From contig NZ_BAFB01000065.1 in assembly GCF_000248075.1 (NCBI RefSeq), positions 88,598-152,597 of the forward strand: a DNA stretch of 64,000 nucleotides, read 5' to 3'. The position numbers and the translations under genes are program-made. The notes below the pieces were generated by a model that did not search any database, was not told the origin of the DNA, and saw only the letters and a program-made list of their open reading frames with translations. Source of the DNA: Gordonia otitidis NBRC 100426 (GTDB lineage Bacteria > Actinomycetota > Actinomycetes > Mycobacteriales > Mycobacteriaceae). Positions 56,240-64,000 of the stretch are shown here, piece by piece (positions within the stretch are counted from its first letter, which is position 1; each line of letters starts with the position of its first letter).

Positions 56240-57436
56240 TCAGCCGACGAGCAGCGCCCCTGCCCACCAACCGACCGAACCGACTCCCGCGGCCACCAGC
56301 AGGACGACGGTCAGCCAGATCAGTGCTTGCAACCGCCCTCGTCCCGGGTCGTGGGCCGGCGGCCCGTCGTCGACTCTCGGCTCGGGAATCACCGTGGGGC
56401 GCTTGGTGGTCGAGGGAGGCGCGTCGGGCTCGTGTCCACGTGCCACCACCGAGGGCGCGACGGATTGCTGGACGGTTGCCGGTACCGAGCGGGGTCGTTG
56501 CGGGGCGACAACGGCCGCATGTGCCGCGCGGATCCGCGTCATCGTCTCCCGTTCCGCCGATCGTCGCGGCGCGGGAACGGTGAACGGCGGGAGGTCGAGA
56601 TCGTCGGCCGCTGCCAGCAGGGCCTCGCGCATCTCGAATGCATCGTTGTACCGGTCGGATGGCCGACGCTCGGTGGCGCGCAGGATCACCTCGTCGATCT
56701 CCTCCGGGACGCCGTCGATCACGTCGCCGGGCGCCGGAACGTCGTAGCTGAGTCGCTGATAAGCGAGGGCCAGCGGCGAGTCGCCGTGGAAAGGTGTTCT
56801 GCCGGTGAGTAATTCGAACATCATGACGCCCATGGAGTAGACGTCGCTTCTGGCGTCGGCGTCGGTCGACTCGACCTGCTCGGGTGACAGATAAGCTGCG
56901 GTGCCCAGGATGACACTCGCCGACGTGACACCTGCCTCCGCGACCGCGCGTACCAGACCGAAGTCGGCGACCTTGACCTCACCGGCGTCGGAGATGAGGA
57001 CGTTCTCGGGTTTGACGTCACGGTGGACCAGGCCGGCCCGGTGCGCGGTGCCGAGTCCACCGAGCACGGGATCGGCGACCGCCACGACCGCGTGCGGCGG
57101 CATCGGGCCGCGCTCGCGGAGTAGCTCGCGCAGGCTTCCGCCCTCGACGAGTTCCATCACGAGAAATGCGATGCCGTCGTCGATTCCCTGGTCGTACACC
57201 GAGACCAGCCCCGGGTGCTTGAGACCCGCGACCGCTCGAGCCTCGAACTCGAAGCGCTGCAGGAACTGTGGGTCGCCCGAATAGCGTCGATCCATCACCT
57301 TGACCGCCACATCGCGCCCGAGCCGCAGGTCGATGCCGAGATACACCGCCGACATCCCCCCGCGCGCGATCGGTGCATCGAGACGGTAGCGGCCCTCGAG
57401 GACCGTACCGAGCAAGACGTCGACCGGGCTGTTCAC
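56240..57436 (-). CDS. pknL: Serine/threonine protein kinase PknL
   Basis: The 398-aa Hanks-type kinase has its Gly loop in IARGGMSAVYLGID, the ATP Lys in DVAVKVMDRRY, the catalytic HRDVKPENVLIS, DFGLVRA and an activation segment TSASVILGTAAYLSPEQ. A juxtamembrane Pro/Arg-rich region of about 90 residues leads to one C-terminal membrane helix (about residues 368-393) with almost no extracellular part, as in M. tuberculosis PknL. It starts with GTG at 57436 and is divergent from the gene for its likely substrate, the Rv2175c-type protein. Confidence 0.95.
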   Translation of the reverse strand: MNSPVDVLLGTVLEGRYRLDAPIARGGMSAVYLGIDLRLGRDVAVKVMDRRYSGDPQFLQRFEFEARAVAGLKHPGLVSVYDQGIDDGIAFLVMELVEGGSLRELLRERGPMPPHAVVAVADPVLGGLGTAHRAGLVHRDVKPENVLISDAGEVKVADFGLVRAVAEAGVTSASVILGTAAYLSPEQVESTDADARSDVYSMGVMMFELLTGRTPFHGDSPLALAYQRLSYDVPAPGDVIDGVPEEIDEVILRATERRPSDRYNDAFEMREALLAAADDLDLPPFTVPAPRRSAERETMTRIRAAHAAVVAPQRPRSVPATVQQSVAPSVVARGHEPDAPPSTTKRPTVIPEPRVDDGPPAHDPGRGRLQALIWLTVVLLVAAGVGSVGWWAGALLVG

Positions 57437-57555
57437 GTCGTCGAATCTACCCGGCGTCACCCTCGCGAAGCCCGCACACATACTGTCGTGGCGCGCGTGA
57501 CGGCGCTCCGACTGTGCACAGCGGGAGAACCTTCTCGGTGGTCGAGGTGAAACGG

Positions 57556-57561
57556 TAATCT
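57556..57561 (+). promoter_or_regulatory. -10 hexamer TAATCT of a probable leaderless Rv2175c-like transcript
   Basis: TAATCT lies 7 nt before GTG 57569, with no Shine-Dalgarno. It is in the 132-nt gap shared with the divergent pknL. Confidence 0.55.
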
Positions 57562-57568
57562 CAGGCGC

Positions 57569-57934
57569 GTGAGTTCTCTGCCCCTCTCGAGTGACGTTCT
57601 TCCCACCGACACCGCCACCTATTCCCTCGACGAGGTCGCAGCTCGGCTGCACGTCTCGGCGAACAAAGTGCGCAATCTGATCCGTGATCATCACCTACTC
57701 GCCGTCTCGCGCGACGGCCAACCCGCGGTGCCGCGCGTGTTCTTCGACGACGAGGGCATCACCAAGCATTTCATCGGCCTCGTCGACGTGCTGCTCGACG
57801 GCGGCTACACGCGCGACGAGGTGATGTCGTGGCTGTTCACCGAACAGGACGACCTCGGACTTACCCCCGCCGACGCCCTGCACACCCACTCGGCGCGAGA
57901 AGTCATCCGTCGCGCGCAGGCACAGGCGTTCTGA
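57569..57934 (+). CDS. HTH DNA-binding protein, Rv2175c type (PknL substrate family)
   Basis: The 121-aa protein has a winged/MerR-like helix-turn-helix near residues 17-45 (YSLDEVAARLHVSANKVRNL) and the family blocks VPRVFFDDEGITKHFIGLV, LLDGGYTRDEVMSWLF and ADALHTHSAREVIRRAQAQAF. It aligns with M. tuberculosis Rv2175c, reported to bind DNA and to be phosphorylated on an N-terminal Thr by PknL. Threonines are present in the N-terminal TDTATYS. The last 32 nt overlap the convergent mptA gene. Confidence 0.9.
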   Translation: MSSLPLSSDVLPTDTATYSLDEVAARLHVSANKVRNLIRDHHLLAVSRDGQPAVPRVFFDDEGITKHFIGLVDVLLDGGYTRDEVMSWLFTEQDDLGLTPADALHTHSAREVIRRAQAQAF

Positions 57935-59417
57935 CCCCCCAGACCCGACGCGCGAGCGCACCGATCCGCAGGGGGTCGGTGCGCATCACCGACGCCCCGG
58001 CGAGGCCGGCGAGGGCCAACGCCAACAGCGTTTCGGGCAGCTTGTAGAACAGGATCGAGTCGTCGGGCTGGAAGACGATCAGCATGAAGGTCGAGACACC
58101 GACGACCACCGCCCGCACCCAACGCGGCAGGGTGAAGGCCACGGCCAGGCACAGCACCCACGTGTAGTACCAGGGCAGCGTCGACGGCTCGAGCAGGACC
58201 ACGGCGAGCATCGCGAGCACGATCCCCGCCATGGCCTCGCGCTCGGAATGCCGTTGACGCCACCACAACACGACGAGTACGACCGCGAGCAGAGCCTCGC
58301 CGAGGACGCGCGTCACGGGAAGCACCGATTGGAGATTGAGCGCGGTGAACGGAGCCGCGACCAGGGTCACCAGATGTGCGATCACCGTCGGCAGCGTGAA
58401 CCAGTTCACGATGCGGTCCGCCCAGCCCAAACCGGTGAGCCAGCCGAGTCCGAGACCGACGAGCGCCGTCCACGCCGCGAACACCGCGACGGTGACACCC
58501 GCGATCGCAGCCGACACCGCGGCCACATCGCGCGCGCCCACTCGGCGGCGTTGCCGTATGTGCGCCAACCAGATCCACAACACGAACGGGATCGCGACAC
58601 CGGCGGTGACCTTGATCGAGACCGCACATCCGAGGAGCACGAGGCCGCCGACATGTCGTCCGGTGACGACCAGCGTCATCCCCGCGGCCAGGACACCCAT
58701 CATGAGCAGTTCGACATGCGGACCGCCGACGAGATGGATCAGTACGAGCGGATTGAACAGTGCCAGCCACAGACCGGCGGCGGGCGACGCCCCGAAGTGA
58801 CGCGCGAGACGTGGAATCGCCCAGAGCGACAACAGGAGTCCCGGCACGAGAACGAGGCGCATCACGAGCACGCCGAGGATGACGTGATCGCCGGTCACAG
58901 CGACCACCATCCGTGTCACCCACACGAATAGCGGACCGTAGGGCGCGGTCGTCGACGCCCAGACCTGCGCCATGCTGTCGACGAGCGGGCCGGGGTTGTG
59001 GGCGGGCCCGTCGGCGTACGGCGAGAAGCCTGCTCGGAACAGTGCACCCTGGCCGAGGTAGGCGTAGACGTCGCGGCTGTAGAGCGGCACGGTCACCATC
59101 AGGGGTGCCGCCCACGCGAGCACCCACCTGCGTAGGTGCAGCCTGCTGTGATCGGTCGCCGTGTCGCACAGGACTCGCCCCAACCGTATCCAGGCGACCA
59201 CCATCAGTGCGACGCCCACCCAGAACGTGATGCCGCACAGAGATTTCCCGTGCCCATAGGTGAGCCAACTGAGGCCGGTCTCGGTCAGTATCGGGTGGTT
59301 ACGGGGAATGTCGGCGACGCCGAAACCTCCGAGGCACACCAGGATCGAGCCGATCAGGCCTGCCCACAATGCGCGCATCGACCTCGCTCGCGTCATCGAT
59401 TGCGAATCCGAACTCAC
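57903..59417 (-). CDS. mptA: Alpha-1,6-mannopyranosyltransferase MptA (GT-C)
   Basis: The 504-aa membrane protein has about 12 hydrophobic helices. The first large external loop contains YSRDVYAYLGQGALFRAGFSP with the GT-C catalytic Asp, followed by the GPLFVWVTRMVV region. It elongates the mannan core of lipomannan from polyprenyl-phosphate mannose. It corresponds to Rv2174. The C-terminus overlaps the end of the Rv2175c-like gene. It follows the polyprenyl synthase gene at 36 nt on the same strand, so they may be co-transcribed. Confidence 0.92.
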   Translation of the reverse strand: MSSDSQSMTRARSMRALWAGLIGSILVCLGGFGVADIPRNHPILTETGLSWLTYGHGKSLCGITFWVGVALMVVAWIRLGRVLCDTATDHSRLHLRRWVLAWAAPLMVTVPLYSRDVYAYLGQGALFRAGFSPYADGPAHNPGPLVDSMAQVWASTTAPYGPLFVWVTRMVVAVTGDHVILGVLVMRLVLVPGLLLSLWAIPRLARHFGASPAAGLWLALFNPLVLIHLVGGPHVELLMMGVLAAGMTLVVTGRHVGGLVLLGCAVSIKVTAGVAIPFVLWIWLAHIRQRRRVGARDVAAVSAAIAGVTVAVFAAWTALVGLGLGWLTGLGWADRIVNWFTLPTVIAHLVTLVAAPFTALNLQSVLPVTRVLGEALLAVVLVVLWWRQRHSEREAMAGIVLAMLAVVLLEPSTLPWYYTWVLCLAVAFTLPRWVRAVVVGVSTFMLIVFQPDDSILFYKLPETLLALALAGLAGASVMRTDPLRIGALARRVWGVRTPVPARDG

Positions 59418-59453
59418 CTCATGCCCACCCCGGTGCCCACTCAGGATGCCCTC

Positions 59454-60605
59454 TCAGGCGTTGCGATGCGCCATGCGTCGCGCGACGTCGACGAGATCGG
59501 TGTACACGGCGTCGTCGATGTCGGTGTTCTCGAGGGTCGTGATGGCGGAGTCGAGCAATGTGTCGATCGTGCGCTCGATGTCGGCGACAGCGCCGACATC
59601 GGTCAGAATGCCGCGCGCAGAGGTCAATTCGTCGGGTGACAGCTCGGTTCCGAGTACCGACCGCAGTGCGTCGCCGAGGGCGGGGTCGCGTTCGTCGGCG
59701 CGGGCGAGTCCCAACGCCAGCAGTGCGGTCCGCTTGCCTGCCGCGAGATCGTCGCCCGACGGTTTGCCGGTGCGTTCGGGGTCTCCGAACACGCCGAGCA
59801 GATCGTCTTGTAACTGAAAGGCGATTCCGAGATCGTGTCCGACCGAACGTAATTGGTCGATGAGCTCCTCGGACGCACCTGCGACACGTGCGCCGAGTTC
59901 CAGCGGCCGTGCGACCGTGTATGCCGCCGTCTTGAACTCCATCACGCGGTATGCGGCCTCGGCCGACTCCTCGCCGCTGACCTCGTTGACGATGTCGAGG
60001 ACCTGGCCGCCGAGGACCTCCGTGCGCATGGCGGCCCAGGTGGCGATCACTCCCGGCGGCAGGGGGGTCACGTCGGCTCCGGCGATGGGCCGTCCCGCGG
60101 GGGAGAGGGTCGCGGGCGCGTAGCCGTGGACGAGGTCGTCGGCCCAGGCGAGGGCGAAATCGCCTGCGAGAATCGCCGACGCGATGCCGTGGTCGGCGGC
60201 GTCGCCGCGCCAGCCGGAATCGCGGTGGCCGCGCTCGAACACCCGATGCACCGTCGGTCGGCCACGTCGTGTGTCGGAGGCGTCGATGATGTCGTCGTGG
60301 ATCAGTGCACATGCCTGCACGAGTTCGAGTGCTGCGCAGATCCGCAATGCATCCGAGTCGGTCGATCCGGTCGGCACTCGCGCGGGGTCACCGTTGCCGG
60401 CCTGCCATCCGGCGAAGGCGAAGACCGGGCGGATGCGCTTGCCGCCCGAGAGTACGAAATCGGCTACGACCTGCGCAGACGACCCGACGACAGGCGAGAT
60501 TGCCGCCGATGTGGACACCGCGGTGTCGAGAAAGTCGCGCAGGACTGCCTCGACGGCGTCGGGAACCTCGGCGAGGCGCGTTGGCACGGGAGCGGTCGAG
60601 GTCAC
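59454..60605 (-). CDS. idsA2: Polyprenyl (geranylgeranyl-type) diphosphate synthase
   Basis: The 383-aa trans-isoprenyl diphosphate synthase has SGGKRIRPVFAFAGWQA, the first Asp-rich motif ALIHDDIIDASDTRRGRPT, AILAGDFALAWAD, and the second motif FQLQDDLLGVFGDP with GDDLAAGKRT. The second motif reads DDxxG instead of DDxxD, a variant usual in actinobacterial members. It makes C15-C20 or longer prenyl diphosphates for polyprenyl carriers, which mannosyltransferases such as MptA use. It is divergent from the MetF gene by 30 nt. Confidence 0.92.
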   Translation of the reverse strand: MTSTAPVPTRLAEVPDAVEAVLRDFLDTAVSTSAAISPVVGSSAQVVADFVLSGGKRIRPVFAFAGWQAGNGDPARVPTGSTDSDALRICAALELVQACALIHDDIIDASDTRRGRPTVHRVFERGHRDSGWRGDAADHGIASAILAGDFALAWADDLVHGYAPATLSPAGRPIAGADVTPLPPGVIATWAAMRTEVLGGQVLDIVNEVSGEESAEAAYRVMEFKTAAYTVARPLELGARVAGASEELIDQLRSVGHDLGIAFQLQDDLLGVFGDPERTGKPSGDDLAAGKRTALLALGLARADERDPALGDALRSVLGTELSPDELTSARGILTDVGAVADIERTIDTLLDSAITTLENTDIDDAVYTDLVDVARRMAHRNA

Positions 60606-60623
60606 GTGTCACAGGCTAGCCCG

Positions 60624-60629
60624 TACACT
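60624..60629 (+). promoter_or_regulatory. -10 hexamer TACACT of a probable leaderless metF transcript
   Basis: TACACT lies 6 nt before GTG 60636. The 30-nt gap to the divergent idsA2 leaves no room for a longer leader. Confidence 0.55.
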
Positions 60630-60635
60630 GGTCCG

Positions 60636-61592
60636 GTGAATTCATCCGCCCCGGTGCCGTCTGTCGTCGAGCGACTCTCCGCACCCCGGCCGGGTCCCGT
60701 GCCCTTCTCGGTCGAGTTCCTTCCGCCGAAGGATGCCGACGCCGAGGCGCGCATGTGGCGTGCGGTCCGCGTCTTCGAGAGGCTCGACCCCGCATTCGTC
60801 TCGTTGACCTACGGTGCGGGTGGCAGCACCCGCGACCGCACCGTGCGGATCGCCGGACAATTGGCGACGGAGACCACGCTGGTGCCTGTGGCGCACCTCA
60901 CCGCGGTGAATCACTCCATCGCGGAGCTGCGTTCGTTGGTCGGAGCGTATGCCGACAAGGGGATCACCAATATCCTCGCGCTGCGTGGCGATCCGCCCGG
61001 CGACCCGCTCGGCGAATGGGTCAAGCACCCCCAGGGGGTTTCCTACGCGGAAGAACTCGTCGAGCTCATCGGCGGGCTCGGTCAGTTCCACGTCGGTGTC
61101 GCGTCATTCCCCGAGGGTCATCACCGTGCTCCCGACCTCGACCACGACACCCGTGTTCTGGTGAGCAAACTGCGCACTGGCGCGGAGTACTCGGTGACCC
61201 AGCTGTTCTTCGACGTCGACTTCTATCTGCGCCTGCGCGACCGGGTCGCGGCCGCAGACCCCGAGCAGGGTGCGAAGCCGATCATCCCCGAGATTCTCCC
61301 GATCACGTCGTTGGCCTCGGTCCGGCGCATGGTCGAGCTCTCGGGTTCGGTGTTGCCGGCGAGCGTCGAGCAACGGTTGATCGCCGCAGCGGGTTCCGGC
61401 GATCAGGAGGACCGCGCGGCCGTGCGCGCCGTCGGCATCGACATCGCCACCGAGATGTCTCAGCGACTGATCGCCGAAGGCGCTCCCGGGCTGCACTTCA
61501 TCAGCCTCAATTTCGCGAAGGCCACCTGCGAGGTCCTCGACCGCCTCGGTGTCGACACCGCCGACGCACTGCCCCTGGTGTCGTCGACCTAG
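60636..61592 (+). CDS. metF: Methylenetetrahydrofolate reductase (MetF family, Rv2172c position)
   Basis: The 318-aa TIM-barrel protein reduces 5,10-methylene-THF to 5-methyl-THF for methionine synthesis. MetF stretches are PFSVEFLPPKDADAEARM, FVSLTYGAGGSTRDRT, PVAHLTAVNHS, NILALRGDPPGDP, KLRTGAEYSVTQLFFDVDFY and HFISLNFAKATCEVL. The M. tuberculosis gene in this position, as I recall, has been described as a non-canonical MTHFR. Whether this one uses FAD cannot be told. GTG at 60636 follows the -10 box directly. The stop lies in the first copy of a 34-bp tandem repeat. gcvT in this window feeds the same one-carbon pool. Confidence 0.92.
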   Translation: MNSSAPVPSVVERLSAPRPGPVPFSVEFLPPKDADAEARMWRAVRVFERLDPAFVSLTYGAGGSTRDRTVRIAGQLATETTLVPVAHLTAVNHSIAELRSLVGAYADKGITNILALRGDPPGDPLGEWVKHPQGVSYAEELVELIGGLGQFHVGVASFPEGHHRAPDLDHDTRVLVSKLRTGAEYSVTQLFFDVDFYLRLRDRVAAADPEQGAKPIIPEILPITSLASVRRMVELSGSVLPASVEQRLIAAAGSGDQEDRAAVRAVGIDIATEMSQRLIAEGAPGLHFISLNFAKATCEVLDRLGVDTADALPLVSST

Positions 61593-61662
61593 CGGTTTCG
61601 TCGAGCGAGTGGTGTCGTCGACCTAGCGGTTTCGTCGAGCGAGTGGTGTCGTCGACCTAGCG
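61577..61662. repeat. 34-bp tandem repeat, about 2.5 copies, spanning the metF-lppM 3' ends
   Basis: Units start at 61577, 61611 and 61645 and begin GGTGTCGTCGACCTAGCG. The first two are complete and the third is cut after 18 nt. The CCTAG of copy 1 holds the metF TAG; the CTA of copy 3 is the lppM stop on the other strand. Confidence 0.9.
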
Positions 61663-62763
61663 CTCGTGCGTCTCGCCGGGTTCGGTCGTTCCCGGCTCTC
61701 CGTCGCCCGGTGCGGTGCTCACTGCTGTGGGCCCTGGTCGGGGGGCGTCGTCGCTCGCAACGGATGACGAGGCAGCCGATGCCGAAGCATCCGATGGCGA
61801 GGCCGCGGATGTCCCCGCGGTCGCCGTGGCCTGTGTCTTGGCGGCTGTGGTGTTGGCGCCTGTTTTCCTACCGGCGGGACCGGTGGTGGTCGAGGATTTG
61901 GGGGCCGTGGGCCGTGTGCTGCGCGGCCTGCCGGGGCGCGGACTCGTGTCCCGATGTGTGTAGGCCAGCCAGATGATGAGTGCAACGACCAACAGGCACA
62001 CGATCACCAGGAGCCACGTCCATCCCTTGAACGCGGCCGTGGCGGGGTCGGGATAGGTCGCATCGGCGATGAACTCGGTGACCTTGCCCGGTTGGGGAGT
62101 CCACGTGACCGACGTCTCCGAATCCTGCTGCTGCACGTTGCTCGCGGTGATCGGGCCTGCGAATGCCAGCGTGAACTTCAGATAGTCGCGCTCCTCGAGC
62201 CCGTTGAGATCGGCACTCCCGCGGAAGCGCACAACGTCGCCGTTGCGCTTCGCGTTGAGTTCCATCGTCATCGACGTGTCGCCGAATGCGTTGGCGACGA
62301 TGTCCCCGAGTTGACTGAGCTGACCCGACGTCAGATCGGAGAAAGTCGCCCTGGTGCCGACCCGCGTCGCGCCCTGGCCCGTGGTGCCCGGCTGCGTCGT
62401 CGCAGACGGAGTAGCCGGTGCCGAAGCGCCGGGGGAGGGACTCGCAGACTCGTTGCCCTGGGGCCCTTCCCGATAGTCCGACGTCGACACGTTGTTCTTC
62501 ATGGACTCGGGAATATCGAGGCGTGGCGCTCCGCTGGGATTGTCCGGCGACGTCGCCACGATGATCGTGCCGGCGTAGCGGTCCCCGACGGTGGTCGAAC
62601 GGGTCAGACAGCCCGACAGCAGCGGCATTGCCGTCAACAGGATCAGCAACGACGCCACGGTGGTGATGCCGGACCGTCGAGGAGATCGCGACCTCTCTCG
62701 ACCGACTGCCTCACCGCGGGTCCGCGAGGGGAATCCGCGCGTCGGGTCGTGTGGTCGTCGCAT
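61657..62763 (-). CDS. lppM: LppM-family lipoprotein
   Basis: The 368-aa protein has a lipoprotein signal with lipobox LLSGC (Cys near residue 54), a surface domain with GTIIVATSPDNPSG and the LppM segment NGLEERDYLKFTLAF. A C-terminal membrane helix lies at about residues 246-268, followed by a long Thr/Ala/Ser-rich, probably cytoplasmic tail of about 95 residues. In mycobacteria LppM (Rv2171) is a predicted lipid-binding envelope lipoprotein. The ATG at 62763 is used; a GTG 15 nt upstream is possible. It follows the oxidoreductase gene after 72 nt. Confidence 0.85.
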   Translation of the reverse strand: MRRPHDPTRGFPSRTRGEAVGRERSRSPRRSGITTVASLLILLTAMPLLSGCLTRSTTVGDRYAGTIIVATSPDNPSGAPRLDIPESMKNNVSTSDYREGPQGNESASPSPGASAPATPSATTQPGTTGQGATRVGTRATFSDLTSGQLSQLGDIVANAFGDTSMTMELNAKRNGDVVRFRGSADLNGLEERDYLKFTLAFAGPITASNVQQQDSETSVTWTPQPGKVTEFIADATYPDPATAAFKGWTWLLVIVCLLVVALIIWLAYTHRDTSPRPGRPRSTRPTAPKSSTTTGPAGRKTGANTTAAKTQATATAGTSAASPSDASASAASSSVASDDAPRPGPTAVSTAPGDGEPGTTEPGETHER

Positions 62764-62835
62764 GGTTGCCGGCTGCACGTGCTCATCGTGCCAGAAGGGT
62801 GCCGAGACCTCGCACACGTCACGGCGTGTGTCAGC

Positions 62836-64000
62836 TCAGGGTCGGCGTCGGCTACGCCTCGCGTCGATCGCGAGTCGGCCTGCGATCCGTCCGCTCGCAC
62901 CCGTCACACCCCCGCCGGGATGCGTCGACGCTCCGGCGAGCAACAGCCCTTCGGCCCCCGGTACGCGGTGTCCGGCGAGGTCCGGGTGCGGTCGATAGGT
63001 GAACATCTGGTCGATCGTCATCTCGACGTGCATGATGTTCCCCCCGATCAACCCCAATTCCGATTCGAGGTCGGCGGGTGTCTGGATATGGAGATGCTCG
63101 ACGGACTCGCGCAGGCCGGGGGCGTGACGATCGACTTCGGTCAGGATCGCGTCCGCGGCGGCGTGCGCGGTCGATCCCGACCACCCTCCCTCGCGTGGGT
63201 GTCGCGGATGCCATTGGGCCCACACCGTGATCGAGTGCCGGTTCGACGGCGCGAGCGTCGGATCGATCGCCGAGTAGCTCATCACCACGCAGGCAGGCCG
63301 CGGTGGCAGGTCACCGACCGAGGCGGCTGCGTACGCGCGCCGGAGCTGCGCACGGTCGGTGACGAGGAGACCGAGAGCCGAGTGCACGCCGTGCGGGGGC
63401 AGCCCCGAGGGGAGGTCGCGGTAGTCGGGCAGGGCGCTGGTGCCCAGTCTCACGGCCATTCCGATGCCCGTCCCGATGTCGATCTCACGACGCCAGCGAG
63501 CGACAACAGACGGCGCCACACTGGCCCCCGCGTCGATCATGTCGAGTGTCGCCATGATGTGGCAGGCGGCGATCACCTGTTCTGTGCAGTGGTCCTCGTG
63601 TGCGGTCTGTACCCGCCAGTGATCGCCGCAGCGGCTGATCGCTGTCGCCGGTGATCCGGTGAGCACCCGCGCGCCGTCGGCGTCGAGTCGGTGCAGGAGG
63701 GCTTCGGTCAGCGCTCCGCTTCCGCCGACCGCCCTACCGGGGGGAATCCGATGCATCAGGGCGGCGAACCCGACCATCGGCGCTGTCCCGGGGGCATTCA
63801 TCGGTGGGCCCGATTGTGCGCCGAACCATGCGAGGGCGGCCTTGAGCCGTTCGGAGACGAACCAACGGTCGAGCAGGGCGTCGCCGGACATCATCAGCTC
63901 CTGCGTTGCAGCCATCAGCGCGCCGGCGCGCCGGCCGAGGACCCCGGTACGTGCGGTGTGCGCGGTGTGGCCGATGCCGGCGAACGCTCGACCGAATCGT
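62836..64000 (-). CDS. NAD(P)/FAD-dependent oxidoreductase, phytoene-desaturase-like, 3' part (5' end outside window)
   Basis: About 387 C-terminal residues are visible. The frame is open to the window edge upstream of the ATG at 63915, so the N-terminal FAD-binding Rossmann part lies outside. Visible CrtI-like features are MHRIPPGRAVGGSGALTEALLHRLDADGARV and the C-terminal flavin motif GAEGLLLAGASTHPGGGVTGASGRIAGR, typical of phytoene desaturase/carotenoid isomerase-like proteins. Its substrate is not clear. Such genes also act outside carotenoid pathways in actinobacteria. No crt genes are in view. Confidence 0.85.
   Translation of the reverse strand, partial: RFGRAFAGIGHTAHTARTGVLGRRAGALMAATQELMMSGDALLDRWFVSERLKAALAWFGAQSGPPMNAPGTAPMVGFAALMHRIPPGRAVGGSGALTEALLHRLDADGARVLTGSPATAISRCGDHWRVQTAHEDHCTEQVIAACHIMATLDMIDAGASVAPSVVARWRREIDIGTGIGMAVRLGTSALPDYRDLPSGLPPHGVHSALGLLVTDRAQLRRAYAAASVGDLPPRPACVVMSYSAIDPTLAPSNRHSITVWAQWHPRHPREGGWSGSTAHAAADAILTEVDRHAPGLRESVEHLHIQTPADLESELGLIGGNIMHVEMTIDQMFTYRPHPDLAGHRVPGAEGLLLAGASTHPGGGVTGASGRIAGRLAIDARRSRRRP

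Noticed and set aside
59760..59830. Second Asp-rich motif DDxxG in the polyprenyl synthase as a lost catalytic residue
   Set aside because: This variant (DDLLGVFGDP) is common in functional actinobacterial geranylgeranyl-type synthases.
59853..60635. A plus-strand frame running across idsA2 into metF
   Set aside because: The metF part starts at GTG 60636 with a -10 box; the upstream part is antisense to a full polyprenyl synthase.

Overview
This 64-kb window is an ordinary, gene-dense, high-GC chromosomal segment with about 60 protein-coding genes. No tRNA, rRNA, CRISPR array, transposase or prophage was seen. It comes from a mycolic-acid actinobacterium (order Mycobacteriales), most likely Gordonia or a close relative. 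This rests on protein types found only in that order (PimB', MptA, GT87 mannosyltransferase, LppM, PknL with its Rv2175c-type partner, the actinobacterial CtaC/CtaF/QcrCAB system). It also rests on a gene order that, from memory, follows M. tuberculosis Rv2221c to Rv2171 almost gene for gene in inverted orientation. The genus is inferred, not proven.

Layout. 0-9 kb: the 3' part of glnE (adenylyltransferase acting on glutamine synthetase), a membrane EEP-family phosphatase/nuclease and a heme oxygenase. Then come two small accessory modules, each a TetR regulator divergent from its target (an ester cyclase and a DHA2 efflux pump) with a clean palindromic operator between. glnA1 follows, with a candidate GlnR box upstream and a perfect 22-bp terminator stem downstream. 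9-17 kb: RDD protein, DUF4191 protein, lipA-lipB-TIGR01777 epimerase-sucB/dlaT (making and using lipoate) and pepA. 17-26 kb: a CHAP-domain exported protein, gcvT, ilvE, cobS, a fused cobU-cobT, a DUF3043 protein, glycerate kinase, erpA and adoK. 26-38 kb: asnB, then the cytochrome bcc-aa3 branch (ctaC-ctaF; ctaE-qcrC-qcrA-qcrB), with an AAC(2')-type acetyltransferase and a PAP2/diacylglycerol-kinase fusion between them; then trpD.

38-46 kb: a stand-alone AsnC-type domain protein coupled to a DnaQ exonuclease/GIY-YIG nuclease, a small Cys protein, a c-di-AMP (ydaO-type) riboswitch heading an NlpC/P60 hydrolase, a second coiled-coil NlpC/P60 hydrolase, an HExxH lipoprotein and pimB'. 46-54 kb: fadD15-like acyl-CoA synthetase, two SRPBCC proteins, an ArsA-like ATPase with a degenerate P-loop, a Pro-rich protein, a ROK sugar kinase, plsC and a GT87 mannosyltransferase. 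54-64 kb: a 3'-5' exoribonuclease, class II DAHP synthase, pknL, the Rv2175c-type regulator, mptA, a polyprenyl diphosphate synthase, a MetF-type reductase, lppM, and a phytoene-desaturase-like oxidoreductase running off the end.

Themes are nitrogen control (glnE/glnA1), the lipoate and one-carbon pathways, respiration, and envelope building (PimB', MptA, PlsC, NlpC/P60). Many genes overlap in the NTGA style. Many have a TANNNT box 6-7 nt upstream of the start codon, which suggests leaderless transcripts. I found no clear candidate for an entirely new defence or mobile system. The most unusual items are the CobU-CobT fusion with a repetitive linker, a probable CTG start on a degenerate P-loop ATPase, a possible leaderless leader peptide before glycerate kinase, a terminator hairpin inside the AAC(2') N-terminus, and a 34-bp tandem repeat holding the stop codons of two convergent genes.
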